From Macrostomum hystrix (Eukaryota > Platyhelminthes > Macrostomidae): a stretch of DNA of 64,000 bases. The DNA is taken from NCBI GenBank assembly GCA_950097015.1, contig CATNEN010000039.1, positions 4,600,001 to 4,664,000 of the forward strand. Direction: 5' to 3'. A program made the position numbers and the translations under genes. Positions 33,301-45,829 of the stretch are shown piece by piece (the first letter of the stretch is position 1; each line of letters starts with the position of its first letter). A model generated the notes under the pieces. It was not told the origin of the DNA. It made no database searches and saw only the letters and a program-made list of their open reading frames with translations.

Positions 33301-36300
33301 CATTTCCAATCAGAATTGTCATTTCCAATCAGAATGGTATGTCTGCTAAACAGCGAATGAACTGACATTTCAGGCTGGACTACTGCGGCATCGCCCTTCT
33401 AACAATGGGCAGCTTTGTGCCCTGGCTGTACTACGGCTTCTATTGCCAGGTGGCTGCCAAAGTCGTGTACATTTCACTCATTGGAGCCCTGGGCACCGCG
33501 GCCATTGTGGTGTCCATGTTTGACGCCTTCGCTGCGCCGAAGTTTAGGGCTTTGCGAGCTGGTGAGTAATCAAATGACTCATTAATGCTCAATTGTGTGT
33601 CCAGTGACTGCTAGCCATCATACTGAAGACTTGCACCAAGACATAGTCAATTATCCCTTCACTCATCCCTTCACTCACCCTTCACCCATCCCTTCACCCA
33701 TCCCTTCACCCATCCCTTCACTCATCCCTTCACCCACTCCTTCACTCAACCCTTCACCCATCCCTTCACTCATCCCTTCACTCACCCCTTCACCCATCCC
33801 TTCACCCATCCATTCACTCAACCCTTCACCCATTCCTCCACTCAACCCTTCACCCATCCATTCACTCAGCCCTTCACCCATCCCTTCACTCACCCCTTCA
33901 CCCATCCATTCACTCAGCCCTTCACTCACCCTTCACCCATCCATTCACTCAACCCTTCACCCATTCCTCCACTCAACCCTTCACCCATCCATTCACTCAG
34001 CCCTTCACCCATCCATTCACTCAACCCTTCACCCATCCATTCACTCAACCCTTCACCCATCCCTTCACTCATCCCTTCACTCACCCCTTCACCCATCCCT
34101 TCACGCATCCATTCACTCAGCCCTTCACCCATCCCTTCACTCAACCCTTCACCCATCCCTTCACTCACCCCTTCACCCATCCATTCACTCAGCCCTTCAC
34201 TCACCCCTTCACCCATCCATTCACTCAACCCTTCACCCATCCCTTCACTCATCCCTTCACACTAAACTTTCAGTTTATCACGAAACACTAAACAATCATA
34301 CATTTTTATTTAACCAGTATTCTACCTTTTGAAGCTTTCATTCACTGCCTAAATCATTTTCTCTTCTCAAAAGTTCATCCCAGCCACAGCAAGGCTCTAA
34401 CCAATGCCTGCCCAATCTCCTACAGGTGTTTTTATTCTGCTTGGCGCATCTGGTGCCATTCCAGCCCTGCATTACACCATTGTTGAAGGCTTTCACAGCG
34501 CTGTCTATCACGCCGGCCTGGGCTGGCTGTCACTGATGGCCCTGCTCTACATCACCGGTGCAGTCATCTACGCTGTGCGATTTCCAGAGCGTCTGTTTCC
34601 TGGAAAATTCGATTTTTGGGTGAGATTATTCACTCACTTGATGTGAGCTATGCACCTCGCTACCGGTTCTTCCATTCCCTAATCCCATCGGTTCTCCCAT
34701 TCCCTTATCCCATCGGTTCTCCCATTCCCTAATTCCTCCGGTTCTCCCATTCCCTAATCCCATCGGTTCTCGAATTCCCTAATCCCATCGGTTCTCGAAT
34801 TCCCTAATCCCATCGGTTCTCCCATTCCCTAATCCCATCGGTTCTCCCATTCCCTAATCCCATCGGTTCTTCCTATCTCTAATCCCATCAGTTCTCCCAT
34901 TCCCTAATCCCATCGGTTCTCCCATTCCCTAATTCCTCCGGTTCTCCCATTCCCTAATCCCATCGGTTCTCGAATTCCCTAATCCCATCGGTTCTCGAAT
35001 TCCCTAATCCCATCGGTTCTCCCATTCCCTAATCCCATCGGTTCTCCCATTCCCTAATCCCATCGGTTCTTCCTATCTCTAATCCCATCAGTTCTCCCAT
35101 TCCCTAATCCCATCGGTTCTTCCTATCTCTAATCCCATCAGTTCTCCCATTCCCTAATCCCATCGGTTCTCCCATTCCCTAATCCCATCGGTTCTCCCAT
35201 TCCCTAATCCCATCGGTTCTCCCATTCCCTAATCCCATCGGTTCTTCCTATCTCTAATCCCATCAGTTCTCCCATTCCCTAATCCCATCGGTTCTCCCAT
35301 TCCCTAATCCCATCAGTTCTCCCATTCTCTAATCCCATCAGTTCTCCCATTCCATAATCCCATCGGTTCTTCCTATCTCTAATCCCATCAGTTCTCCCAT
35401 TCCCTAATCCCATCGGTTCTCCCATTCCCTAATCCCATCGGTTCTCCCAATCTCTAATCCCATCAGTTCTCCCGTTTCCTAATCCCATCGGTTCGCTAAT
35501 TCCCTAATCACATCGGTTCTCTAATTCCCTAATCTCATCGGTTCTCGAATTCCCTAATCCTATCGGTTCGCTAATTTCCTAATCTCATCGGTTCTCCCAT
35601 TCCCTAATCCCATCGGTTCGCTAATTCCCTAATCTCATCGGTTCTCCCATTCCCTAATCCCATCGGTTCGCTAATTCCCTAATCTCATCGGTTCTCGAAT
35701 TCCCTAATCCCATCGGTTCTCCCATTCCCTAATCCCATCGGTTCGCTAATTCCCTAATCTCATAGGTTCTCCCATTCCCTAATCCAATCGGTTCGCTAAT
35801 TCCCTAATCTCATCGGTTCTCGAATTCCCTAATCCCATCGGTTCTCCCAATCTCTAATCCCATCAGTTCTCCCGTTTCCTAATCCCATCGGTTCGCTAAT
35901 TCCCTAATCCCATCGGTTCTCTAATTCCCTAATCTCATCGGTTCTCGAATTCCCTAATCCCATCGGTTCGCTAATTCCCTAATCTCATCGGTTCTCCCAT
36001 TCCCTAATCCCATCGGTTCGCTAATTCCCTAATCCCATCGGTTCTCCCATTCCCTAATCCCATCGGTTTGCTAATTCCCTAATCTCATCGGTTCTCGAAT
36101 TCCCTAATCCCATCGGTTCTCCCATTCCCTAATCCCATCGGTTCGCTAATTCCCTAATCTCATAGGTTCTCCCATTCCCTAATCCAATCGGTTCGCTAAT
36201 TCCCTAATCTCATCGGTTCTCGAATTCCCTAATCCCATCGGTTCTCCCAATCTCTAATCCCATCAGTTCTCCCGTTTCCTAATCCCATCGGTTCGCTAAT

Positions 36301-37117
36301 TCCCTAATCCCATCGGTTCTCTAATTCCCTAATCTCATCGGTTCTCGAATTCCCTAATCCCATCGGTTCGCTAATTCCCTAATCTCATCGGTTCTCCCAT
36401 TCCCTAATCCCATCGGTTCGCTAATTCCCTAATCCCATCGGTTCTCCCATTCCCTAATCCCATCGGTTTGCTAATTCCCTAATCTCATCGGTTCTCGAAT
36501 TCCCTAATCCCATCGGTTCGCTAATTCCCTAATCTCATCGGTTCTCGAATTCCCTAATCCCATCGGTTCTCCCATTTCCTAATCCCATCGGTTCTCGAAT
36601 TCCCTAATCCCATCGGTTCTCCCATTCCCTAATCCCATCGGTTCTCGAATTCCCTAATCCCATCGGTTCTCCCATTCCCTAATCCCATCGGTTCTCGAAT
36701 TCCCTAATCCCATCGGTTCTCCCGTTCCCCAATCCCGTCGGTTCTCCCGTTCCCTTATCCCATCGGTTCTCAAATTCCCTAATCCCATTGGTTCACGAAT
36801 TCCCTAATCCCACCGGTTCTCTAATTCCCTAATCCCTTTGGTTTTCCTCAAATGGCAGCTAGCTAATGACTGGGCTACTAATACTTTATCAATACCCTAC
36901 TTCCCTTTTCACTGTTTTTCGATTCCCTTGATTCCTGTCAAAATATGCCAGCTTATCAAACTTCCTGCCGGCAAAGGCTTTAGTTTTCCAAATTTAATAT
37001 TTCCAGCTGCAGAGCCACCAGATCTTCCACGTGTTTGTCGTGGCCGCTGCCTTTGTGCACTTTCACGGCATCACTCAGGTGGCCAATTATCGGCTAACTT
37101 ATGGATACTGTCAGTAA
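30304..37117 (+). CDS. AdipoR: Adiponectin receptor (PAQR family), complete six-exon gene
   Basis: Seven-TM plasma-membrane receptor/ceramidase-like protein of lipid and energy signalling. Exons: 30304-30486, 31257-31614, 32809-32989, 33374-33561, 34426-34619, 37007-37117; phases agree, giving 404 aa (human AdipoR1 375, AdipoR2 386). Diagnostic blocks: LPDWLKDNDFL, GHRPQL, FRVHTETGNIWTHML, LFHTVYCHSE, LDYCGIALLTMGSFVPWLYY, YITGAVIYAVRFPERLFPGK and SHQIFHVFVVAAAFVHFHG. The three zinc-binding histidines are present (about H226, H372, H376). The N-terminal exon is acidic and poorly conserved; its ATG is the least certain point. Four of the five introns contain a different minisatellite; intron 5 is about 2.4 kb and nearly all repeat. 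The long open frame through intron 2 is repeat, and skipping it restores the family sequence exactly. Confidence 0.95.
31655..32740. repeat. 25-bp minisatellite in AdipoR intron 2
   Basis: About 43 copies of a 25-bp unit containing CCATCCAGATCCCATTCTTC, with variants ACACC/ATACC and CCAG/CGAG. Since 25 is not a multiple of three, three units make a 75-nt cycle that stays open and yields a misleading 549-codon frame. Confidence 0.97.
33033..33330. repeat. 20-bp minisatellite in AdipoR intron 3
   Basis: About 14 copies of TCAGGAATGGTCATTTCCAG, ending about 40 bases before the acceptor of exon 4. The unit's TCATTTCCAG resembles the true acceptor ACATTTCAG. Confidence 0.93.
33652..34260. repeat. 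12-bp minisatellite in AdipoR intron 4
   Basis: About 50 degenerate copies of CCCTTCACCCAT with CCATTCACTCA variants, grouped in higher-order blocks. Both strands read open. Confidence 0.93.
34668..36840. repeat. 25-bp minisatellite in AdipoR intron 5
   Basis: About 87 copies of a 25-bp unit with core CCCTAATCCCATCGGTTCTC. Subtypes (CCCATT, CGAATT, GCTAATT) recur in blocks of several hundred bases, so long segments were duplicated after the array formed. Confidence 0.97.
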
Positions 37118-37235
37118 AATGTATTCATTGACTGCTAACGAATCCGCGAAACCCTTGGCTGGAAATGTTAAAAAACATAGTTCAGTTTCTTTGCTTCAAC
37201 CATTGCATCCATTTTACACTTTTGATAACAAACAA

Positions 37236-37935
37236 ACCTTCCTTATCGGTAGAATAGAGCTTCAGTTTGTGTAACTTCAGTGGAATACAACTTCAGGATT
37301 GTTTAACTTCAGTGGAATACAACTTCAGTTTGTGTAACTTCAGTGGAATACAACTTCAGAATTGTATAACTTCAGTGTAATAGAGCTTCAGGGTTGTGTA
37401 ACTTCAGGCTTGTGTAACTTCAGGCTTGTGTAACTTCAGGCTTGTGTAACTTCAGGCTTGTGTAACTTCAGGCTTGTGTAACTTCAAGCTTGTGTGACTT
37501 CAGGGTTGTGTAACTTCAGGGTTGTGTAACTTCAGTGGAATGGAGCTTCAGGCTTGTGTAACTTTAGGCTTGTGTAACTTCAGGCTTGTGTAACTTCAGG
37601 CTTGTGTAACTTCAGTGGAATGGAGCTTCAGGGTTGTGTAACTTCAGGGTTGTGTAACTTCAGTGGAATGGAGCTTCAGGGTTGTGTAACTTCAGGGTTG
37701 TGTAACTTCAGTGGAATGGAGCTTCAGGTTTGTGTAACTTCAGGGTTGTGTAACTTCAGTGGAATGGAGCTTCAGGGTTGTGTAACTTCAGGGTTGTGTA
37801 ACTTCAGTGGAATGGAGCTTCAGGGTTGTGTAACTTCAGGGTTGTGTAACTTCAGTGGAATGGAGCTTCAGGCTTGTGTAACTTCAGGCTTGTGTAACTT
37901 CAGTGGAATGGAGCTTCAGGGTTGTGTAACTTCAG
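37236..37935. repeat. 16-bp minisatellite downstream of AdipoR
   Basis: Units of GGCTTGTGTAACTTCA and GGGTTGTGTAACTTCA are mixed with TGGAATGGAGCTTCAG. It begins about 120 bases after the AdipoR stop, so it is probably in the 3' UTR. Confidence 0.93.
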
Positions 37936-38031
37936 CTTTGCGCGAAACCACCAGTATAAACTTTTGTAATGCGCTGTTTTTCCTTTCTGTGATACTTGCC
38001 ATTGCCAGACAGCGACCGATCTAGGAAGCGA

Positions 38032-38037
38032 AATAAA
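38032..38037 (+). promoter_or_regulatory. Possible AdipoR poly(A) signal
   Basis: AATAAA about 915 bases after the AdipoR stop and 490 before the CapZ beta start. If used, the minisatellite at 37.2-37.9 kb is transcribed in the 3' UTR. Confidence 0.35.
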
Positions 38038-38527
38038 TTTCCTAGAAACAGACTATTTTTCATTAAAAAAAAGTTATTTTATTTGCTTTATTATTCTTAT
38101 TAAAGAATGTATAACTTTTTTATTGTAAATTAATTAATATTCAACATTTTTTGCTTTTTTGTCTTCCAGCGACACTTTTGAAGCTAAAGCCCTTTTGGCT
38201 TTTAAAATATAAAAGCTCAGTTACTGTTGTATTTCCAAGCCCTCATCTTTCTGACAGCTTTAAAATAAAAAGTGCGCAAAATGTATCTACTTGCACATAA
38301 GTAGTATGAAACAGATTTTTTAACGACCAAAAATACACGGAAGCACAATCTCGTTCACAGATTTTTCTTTACTAAATGTATTTTTAAGCTCGTATTTTTT
38401 CTGTTCTTTTTTGTACTTGTTCGCCTATGCAAATGACGAAACATCTCATACTGAGTCCGCTCACAGTTGCATATTCTTCAGCTATTTACCTTTAGTTAAC
38501 TTCCTGTTTCAGGTTAGCACAGCACCA

Positions 38528-41500
38528 ATGAGTACCAACGCGCACCAACGCTTGAATCACGCCCTGGACCTCATGCGGCGATTGCCCCCGCAGGCGGTTG
38601 AAAAGCACCTCGGCGAGCTAATGGATCTGGCTCCGGACCTCACCGAGAACCTGCTGTGCTGCGTCGACCAACCGCTGCGGGTTGCCAGAGACACCAGCTG
38701 CGCCAAGGACTTCCTGCTGTGCGACTACAACAGGGATGCGGATAGTCACAGGTGGGCATGGCATGCAGGGATGCGGATAGTCACAGGTGGGCATGGCATG
38801 CTGGGATGCAGATAGTCACAGGTGGGCATGGCATGCAGGGATGCGGATAGTCACAGGTGGGCATGGCATGCTGGGATGCAGATAGTCACAGGTGGGCATG
38901 GCATGCTGGGATGCAGATAGTCACAGGTGGGCATGGCATGCTGGGATGCAGATAGTCACAGGTGGGCATGGCATGCAGGGATGCGGATAGTCACAGGTGG
39001 GCATGGCATGCTGGGATGCAGATAGTCACAGGTGGGCATGGCATGCTGGGATGCAGATAGTCACAGGTGGGCATGGCATGCAGGGATGCGGATAGTCACA
39101 GGTGGGCATGGCATGCTGGGATGCAGATAGTCACAGGTGGGCATGGCATGCTGGGATGCAGATAGTCACAGGTGGGCATGGCATGCTGGGATGCAGATAG
39201 TCACAGGTGGGCATGGCATGCTGGGATGCAGATAGTCACAGGTGGGCATGGCATGCAGGGATGCGGATAGTCACAGGTGGGCATGGCATGCTGGGATGCA
39301 GATAGTCACAGGTGGGCATGGCATGCTGGGATGCAGATAGTCACAGGTGGGCATGGCATGCAGGGATGCGGATAGTCACAGGTGGGCATGGCATGCTGGG
39401 ATGCAGATAGTCACAGGTGGGCATGGCATGCTGGGATGCAGATAGTCACAGGTGGGCATGGCATGCTGGGATGCAGATAGTCACAGGTGGGCATGGCATG
39501 CTGGGATGCAGATAGTCACAGGTGGGCATGGCATGCAGGGATGCGGATAGTCACAGGTGGGCATGGCATGCAGGGATGCGGATAGTCACAGGTGGGCATG
39601 GCATGCAGGGATGCAGATAGTCACAGGTGGGCATGGCATGCAGGGATGCAGATAGTCACAGGTGGGCATGGCATGCTGGGATGCAGATAGTCACAGGTGG
39701 GCATGGCATGCTGGGATGCGGATAGTCACAGGTGGGCATGGCATGCTGGGATGCGGATAGTCACAGGTGGGCATGGCATGCTGGGATGCGGATAGTCACA
39801 GGTGGGCATGGCATGCTGGGATGCAGATAGTCACAGGTGGGCATGGCATGCTGGGATGCGGATAGTCACAGGTGGGCATGGCATGCTGGGATGCAGATAG
39901 TCACAGGTGGGCATGGCATGCTGGGATGCAGATAGTCACAGGTGGGCATGGCATGCTGGGATGCAGATAGTCACAGGTGGGCATGGCATGCTGGGATGCA
40001 GATAGTCACAGGTGGGCATGGCATGCTGGGATGCAGATAGTCACAGGTGGGCATGGCATGCTGGGATGCAGATAGTCACAGGTGGGCATGGCATGCTGGG
40101 ATGCGGATAGTCACAGGTGGGCATGGCATGCAGGGATGCGGATAGTCTCAGGTGGGCATGGCATGCAGGGGTGCGGATAGTCACAGGTGGGCATGGCATG
40201 CAGGGATGCAGATAGTCACAGGTGGGCATGGCATGCTGGGATGCAGATAGTCACAGGTGGGCATGGCATGCTGGGATGCAGATAGTCACAGGTGGGCATG
40301 GCATGCTGGGATGCAGATAGTCACAGGTGGGCATGGCATGCAGGGATGCAGATAGTCACAGGTGGGCATGGCATGCAGGGATGCGGATAGTCTCAGGTGG
40401 GCATGGCATGCAGGGGTGCGGATAGTCACAGGTGGGCATGGCATGCAGGGATGCAGATAGTCACAGGTGGGCATGGCATGCTGGGATGCAGATAGTCACA
40501 GGTGGGCATGGCATGCTGGGATGCAGATAGTCACAGGTGGGCATGGCATGCTGGGATGCAGATAGTCACAGGTGGGCATGGCATGCTGGGATGCAGATAG
40601 TCACAGGTGGGCATGGCATGCTGGGATGCAGATAGTCACAGGTGGGCATGGCATGCTGGGATGCGGATAGTCACAGGTGGGCATGGCATGCTGGGATGCA
40701 GATAGTCACAGGTGGGCATGGCATGCTGGGATGCGGATAGTCACAGGTGGGCATGGCATGCTGGGATGCGGATAGTCACAGGTGGGCATGGCATGCTGGG
40801 ATGCAGATAGTCACAGGTGGGCATGGCATGCTGGGATGCAGATAGTCACAGGTGGGCATGGCATGCTGGGATGCAGATAGTCACAGGTGGGCATGGCATG
40901 CAGGGATGCAGATAGTCACAGGTGGGCATGGCATGCTGGGATGCAGATAGTCACAGGTGGGCATGGTATGCTGGGATGCAGATAGTCACAGGTGGGCATG
41001 GCATGCAGGGATGCGGATAGTCTCAGGTGGGCATGGCATGCAGGGATGCGGATAGTCTCAGGTGGGCATGGCATGCAGGGATGCGGATAGTCACAGGTGG
41101 GCATGGCATGCAGGGATGCAGATAGTCACAGGTGGGCATGGCATGCTGGGATGCAGATAGTCACAGGTGGGCATGGCATGCTGGGATGCAGATAGTCACA
41201 GGTGGGCATGGCATGCTGGGATGCAGATAGTCACAGGTGGGCATGGCATGCTGGGATGCAGATAGTCACAGGTGGGCATGGCATGCAGGGATGCGGATAG
41301 TCACAGGTAGGCATGGCATGCTGGGATGCAGATAGTCACAGGTGGGCATGGCATGCTGGGATGCGGATAGTCACAGGTGGGCATGGCATGCTGGGATGCG
41401 GATAGTCACAGGTGGGCATGGCATGCTGGGATGCGGATAGTCACAGGTGGGCATGGCATGCTGGGATGCGGATAGTCACAGGTGGGCATGGCATGCAGGG

Positions 41501-43887
41501 ATGCAGATAGTCACAGGTGGGCATGGCATGCTGGGATGCAGATAGTCACAGGTGGGCATGGCATGCTGGGATGCAGATAGTCACAGGTGGGCATGGCATG
41601 CAGGGATGCGGATAGTCACAGGTGGGCATGGCATGCTGGGATGCAGATAGTCACAGGTGGGCATGGCATGCTGGGATGCGGATAGTCACAGGTGGGCATG
41701 GCATGCAGGGATGCAGATAGTCACAGGTGGGCATGGCATGCAGGGATGCAGATAGTCACAGGTGGGCATGGCATGCTGGGATGCAGATAGTCACAGGTGG
41801 GCATGGCATGCTGGGATGCAGATAGTCACAGGTGGGCATGGCATGCAGGGATGCAGATAGTCACAGGTGGGCATGGCATGCAGGGATGCGGATAGTCACA
41901 GGTGGGCATGGCATGCTGGGATGCAGATAGTCACAGGTGGGCATGGCATGCTGGGATGCAGATAGTCACAGGTGGGCATGGCATGCTGGGATGCAGATAG
42001 TCACAGGTGGGCATGGCATGCAGGGATTAAAGAACCGATGGAATTCGAGGGTACTGAGCAGTCCACCTGAGCAGTCCAGCTAACTGAGGCTCAGCACCTG
42101 CACCCGGATGCCTTACAGGTCTCCCTGGAGCAATCGCTATTTTCCCACCCTGGACGATGGCGCTGTGCCGTCTGACCGGCTTCGCCAGGTAGAGATCGAG
42201 TTGAATTTCGCGATGCAGCGCTACAGGGACCTGTACTATGGCGGGGACAGCATCGCGTCCGCCTACCTGTGGGATTTGGACACCACGGCCAAGGGATTCG
42301 CTGGCGCTGTGCTCATTAAGAAGTGCTCAGAGAGCGGAGGCCAATGGGATTCCGTGCACGTCATCAAGGTTGCACCGAAGGCGAGCGGACGGGCGGCAAA
42401 ATACAAGCTGACAGCCACAGTAATGCTGCGCCTGCTTGACGACTGCAGGTGAGCTGTGTGCCCGCTCTTGTCTGTAATTCCCCCTTATCTGTAATTATCC
42501 CTTATCTGTAATTATCCCTTATCTGTAATTATCCCTTATCTGTTATTATTCCTTATCTGTAATTATCCCTTATCTGTTATTATTCCTTATCTGTAATTAT
42601 CCCTTATCTGTTATTATTCCTTATCTGTTATTATTCCTTATCTGTTATTATCCCTTATCTGTTATTATCCCTTATCTGTTATTATCCCTTATCTGTTATT
42701 ATCCCTTATCTGTTATTATTCCTTATCTGTTATTATTCCTTATCTGTAATTATCCCTTATCTTTTATTATCCCTTATCTGTTATTATCCCTTATCTGTAA
42801 TTATCCCTTATCTGTTATTATCCCTTATCTGTAATTATCCCTTATCTTTTATTATCCCTTATCTGTTATTATTCCTTATCTGTAAAGAGCTCAAAAATGA
42901 AGTCTCTCAATCAAGTCAATGATTATCCTGTCCTTTATCTGTAATATCCTAATTCTGTAATTCTCTATCGTCTGTAAATATCCCCATCTCGCAATTATCC
43001 CGACCCTAACTGTCCCAAAATACTACACAATTATAACATCTGTGTAGTACTTTAGATAACTTCCCTATGATATCATTCAAGAGGTTTTAGCCTAGTGGTT
43101 TGAGCGTTGGACTGTCGACTTGAAGGTCGGTGGTTCGATTCATGACTCTTGCCTTTCTTTAGTTACCGCAGCGGTTAAATAGCTACCTGCATCAGCTGGC
43201 ATCCCTTTTCCAGTCCGTAGTAATAAATATTTTCTTTTTATTCCCCAAAAATTGGCAGCAATGGTCCACAAGGAGCTGGGGCAAGCAGCGGAGCAGGCGG
43301 CGACTTTGATCTTGGCGGCAGTTTGACTAGGCAAACTGAGCGAGAATGCGGCATCGGTGTGACCGGAGCGAGCGAGGCTTCGGTGGCTGGAGTTCACGTA
43401 GCCAATATTGGCCGACTTATTGAGGTCAGATTTTTATTGGCTAGTCTGAAACTAACCACTATTCAGTGATTTCCTGTGATTGGCTAGTCTAGACCTGTCT
43501 GATTTATCGACTGTTCTGTGATTGGCTAGTTTAGACCTGTCTGATTTATAGACTGTTCTGTGATTGGCTAGTCTGAAACAATCGATCATTCAATGATTGG
43601 CTGTGATTGGCTAGTCTAGAGATAGACTTTCGTTGATTGGCTGCTAGTCTAGAGTTGACTGAAATTTCTTTGTCCAGGAAACCGAGACCTCGATGCGGCA
43701 GCAGCTGATTGATGTGTACTTTGACAATGTGTGCGGGGTTGTTGAATCCATGCGCATTTCGCTGTCCAAGGCAACCAGGCAAGCCAGAGAGCAGCTGCAG
43801 CGCGAGCTGACGGAGGCCCTCAGCGGCAAGGTTTCAACGCTGATGACGTCATCATTGTCGACAGATGCCAAAGTGCTTATTGATTAA
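38528..43887 (+). CDS. CAPZB: F-actin capping protein beta subunit, complete four-exon gene
   Basis: Beta half of the CapZ heterodimer that caps actin barbed ends. Exons: 38528-38751, 42119-42448, 43259-43424, 43678-43887; phases agree, giving 309 aa (human isoforms about 272-301). Conserved blocks: [27 protein letters not shown] joined to [61 protein letters not shown] and a helical C-terminal tentacle region. An insertion of roughly 10-15 residues ([10 protein letters not shown]) precedes LGGSLTRQ. The C terminus ends KVLID and lacks the vertebrate tail. The donor of exon 1 is the unusual GTGGGC, and it is copied throughout the 3.3-kb minisatellite of intron 1. Confidence 0.95.
38731..42026 (+). 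repeat. 35-bp minisatellite of CAPZB intron 1, carrying the exon 1 end and splice donor
   Basis: About 94 copies of a 35-bp unit, very homogeneous. The unit contains GGGATGCGGATAGTCACAG followed by GTGGGCATGGCATGC. The first part equals the last 19-20 nt of CAPZB exon 1, encoding most of the conserved RDADSHR segment; the second starts with the real donor. Common variants are GCGGAT/GCAGAT and GCAGGG/GCTGGG. Thus each unit repeats a coding fragment and a 5' splice site. Confidence 0.97.
42472..42890. repeat. 17-bp minisatellite in CAPZB intron 2
   Basis: About 24 copies of CCCTTATCTGTAATTAT, with a TTATTAT variant in blocks. Confidence 0.93.
43078..43235 (+). repeat. tRNA-derived SINE fragment, third copy
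   Basis: GTTTTAGCCTAGTGGTTTGA (box A region), GTCGACTTGAAGGTCGGTGG and box B GGTTCGATTC lie at tRNA spacing on the plus strand, in CAPZB intron 2. The downstream part is shortened compared with the copies at 7.1 and 58.2 kb. Confidence 0.65.
43430..43650. repeat. Degenerate repeats in CAPZB intron 3
   Basis: Four to five imperfect copies of a unit of about 55 bp containing GTGATTGGCTAGTCTAGACC. CCAAT-box-like ATTGG motifs recur as a by-product. Confidence 0.75.
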
Positions 43888-43984
43888 CTACTCGTATATT
43901 GGTTGCTTTGGGATTTTTTAGACCTAATTTTTTTTGCTTTGATCTCTTATTATTAGTTTCTTTGACAACGTTATCTACACTTAG

Positions 43985-43990
43985 AATAAA
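43985..43990 (+). promoter_or_regulatory. Poly(A) signal of CAPZB
   Basis: AATAAA about 100 bases after the stop codon, followed by T-rich sequence. Confidence 0.65.
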
Positions 43991-45000
43991 ATTTGTGTCT
44001 TCCTTTAGAAAATTTAGTTTGCATTGCTTTAGTTTGTAGTTCAACCTTGCAGTATTAACAAACCATTTGACATGTTGCTTGCTGCAGTTTTTGCAATCAG
44101 CTACTTTGCTATATTGACCTCTTTGAAATTTGCTAATTTTACTAATTTTCAAGTCATCACAGTTTGCAGTATTCGTCAGTCTTTTCTAGTCTAAGAAAGT
44201 TTTTCATTGAAAAATATACTCGTATATAATGATTTGCTTTACCTAGCTACTTCTAGTCATATTAGACGCACAAACTGCCAAACTTCTGTTTGAAAGTTTT
44301 CCAATCGATTTACTATCGAGAGCTCTGGGCGAGCGGACGACCGGTCACGTCCTACATTGCTGCATCTCTTGGCCTTTTAAGCTTCCATCGCGACCTAATT
44401 AATTATTAAACTGCTGTGTTTGCAATGTCTCCTGCTCCCAACCCACCCTCCTAGCTCCTCTTTCCCCAGTTTTCTGTTTTTTCCGTCTTTCAAAATTCTA
44501 GCCGTCTCAGTCACTGTGTGTTTGGTCGGAAAATATGCTTATGAATTATGTACTTTGTACTAATATATAGTATTGCAGAGCTGGGATATTTGAGCGAATA
44601 GTCCCCATCGCCACACCCTGCCTAGCAATGTCCCCTACAAAATCTTTGATTCCATGCATTCGCACACACAGACTGATTCCATGGGGATTTCTGTGCTCAC
44701 TGCACAAGCTGCGCTCGTGTGGCCGCATTGTAATGTGCTGCCCGCGGTCGATGAGGAAGATTCTCAACTGATCTTTTGTTCTTTGAGCAGCCCTGCCCCC
44801 CAACGGCCGGTCAAAGGAGGCCAAAAAAAAGCAGCGAAGACCCTCGACTTCTGATGTCTCTTTGCGAAGCCTGAATGGGCATCTTGACTTAGTTCTGATG
44901 CTTAAATATTTGCGCGTTCTTCCTCTCAGACTCCTCTGATCTTGACACTGGCACATTGTCTCCTGCAGTGCTTTGTCCGCTCCAACACTCCCTCCATCTC
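43991..45000. other. Intergenic region after CAPZB
   Basis: No recognised gene. A 136-codon open frame on the minus strand (44546-44956) has no family resemblance, splice context or promoter, and I do not call it. Confidence 0.4.
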
Positions 45001-45829
45001 ATCCCTTATCCCTATTTCTCTTCTACAGTCTCCCTCCCATTCTACCACTCTCCCCCTATCTTCCACTCTCCCTCCCTTTCTCATTCTTTCCCTCCCATTC
45101 TCCCACTCTCTCTCCCTTTCTCCCACTCTCCCCCCTTTCTCCCACTCTCCCTCCCTTTCTCCCACTCTCCCTCCCTTTCTACCACTCTCCCTCCCATTCT
45201 ACCACTCTCCCTCCTTTCTCCCACTCTCCCTCCTTTTCTTCAACTCTCCCTCCTTTCTCCCACTCTCCCCCCTTTCTCCCACTCTCCTCCTTTTCTTCAA
45301 CTCTCCCTCCTTTCTCCCACTCTCCTCCTTTTCTTCCACTCTCCCTCCCATTCTCCCACTCTCCCTCCCTTTCTCCCACTCTCCCTCCCTTTCTACCACT
45401 CTCCCTCCCATTCTACCACTCTCCCTCCTTTCTCCCACTCTCCCCCCTTTCTCCCACTCTCCCCCCTTTCTCCCACTCTCCTCCTTTTCTTCCACTCTCC
45501 CTCCCATTCTCCCACTCTCCCTCCCTTTCTCCCACTCTCCCTCCCTTTCTACCACTCTCCCTCCCTTTCTACCACTCTCCCTCCTTTCTCCCACTCTCCC
45601 TCTCTTTCTTCCACTCTCCATCCCATTCTCCCACTCTCCCTCCCTTTCTCCCACTCTCCCTCCCTTTCTACCACTCTCCCTCCTTTCTCCCACTCTCCCT
45701 CTCTTTCTTCCACTCTCCCTCCCTTTCTCCCACTCTCCCTCCCTTTCTCCCGCTCTCCCTTCCTTTCTACCACTCTCCCTCCCTTTCTCCCACTCTCCCT
45801 CCCTTTCTACCACTCTCCCTCCGTTTGGA
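45001..45829. repeat. Pyrimidine minisatellite
   Basis: Repeats of about 15-16 bp (CTCTCCCTCCCTTTCTCC, CCACTCTCCCTCC) on the plus strand. Almost pure C/T, with mirror-symmetric stretches of a kind that can form H-DNA. Open in all frames, hence several false ORFs. Confidence 0.93.

Noticed and set aside
38745-42026. CRISPR-like array
   Set aside because: The 35-bp periodicity has no unique spacers; the whole unit repeats in tandem in a eukaryotic intron.
44546-44956. 136-codon minus-strand frame after CAPZB
   Set aside because: No family resemblance, start context or splice sites; consistent with chance in moderately GC-rich DNA.
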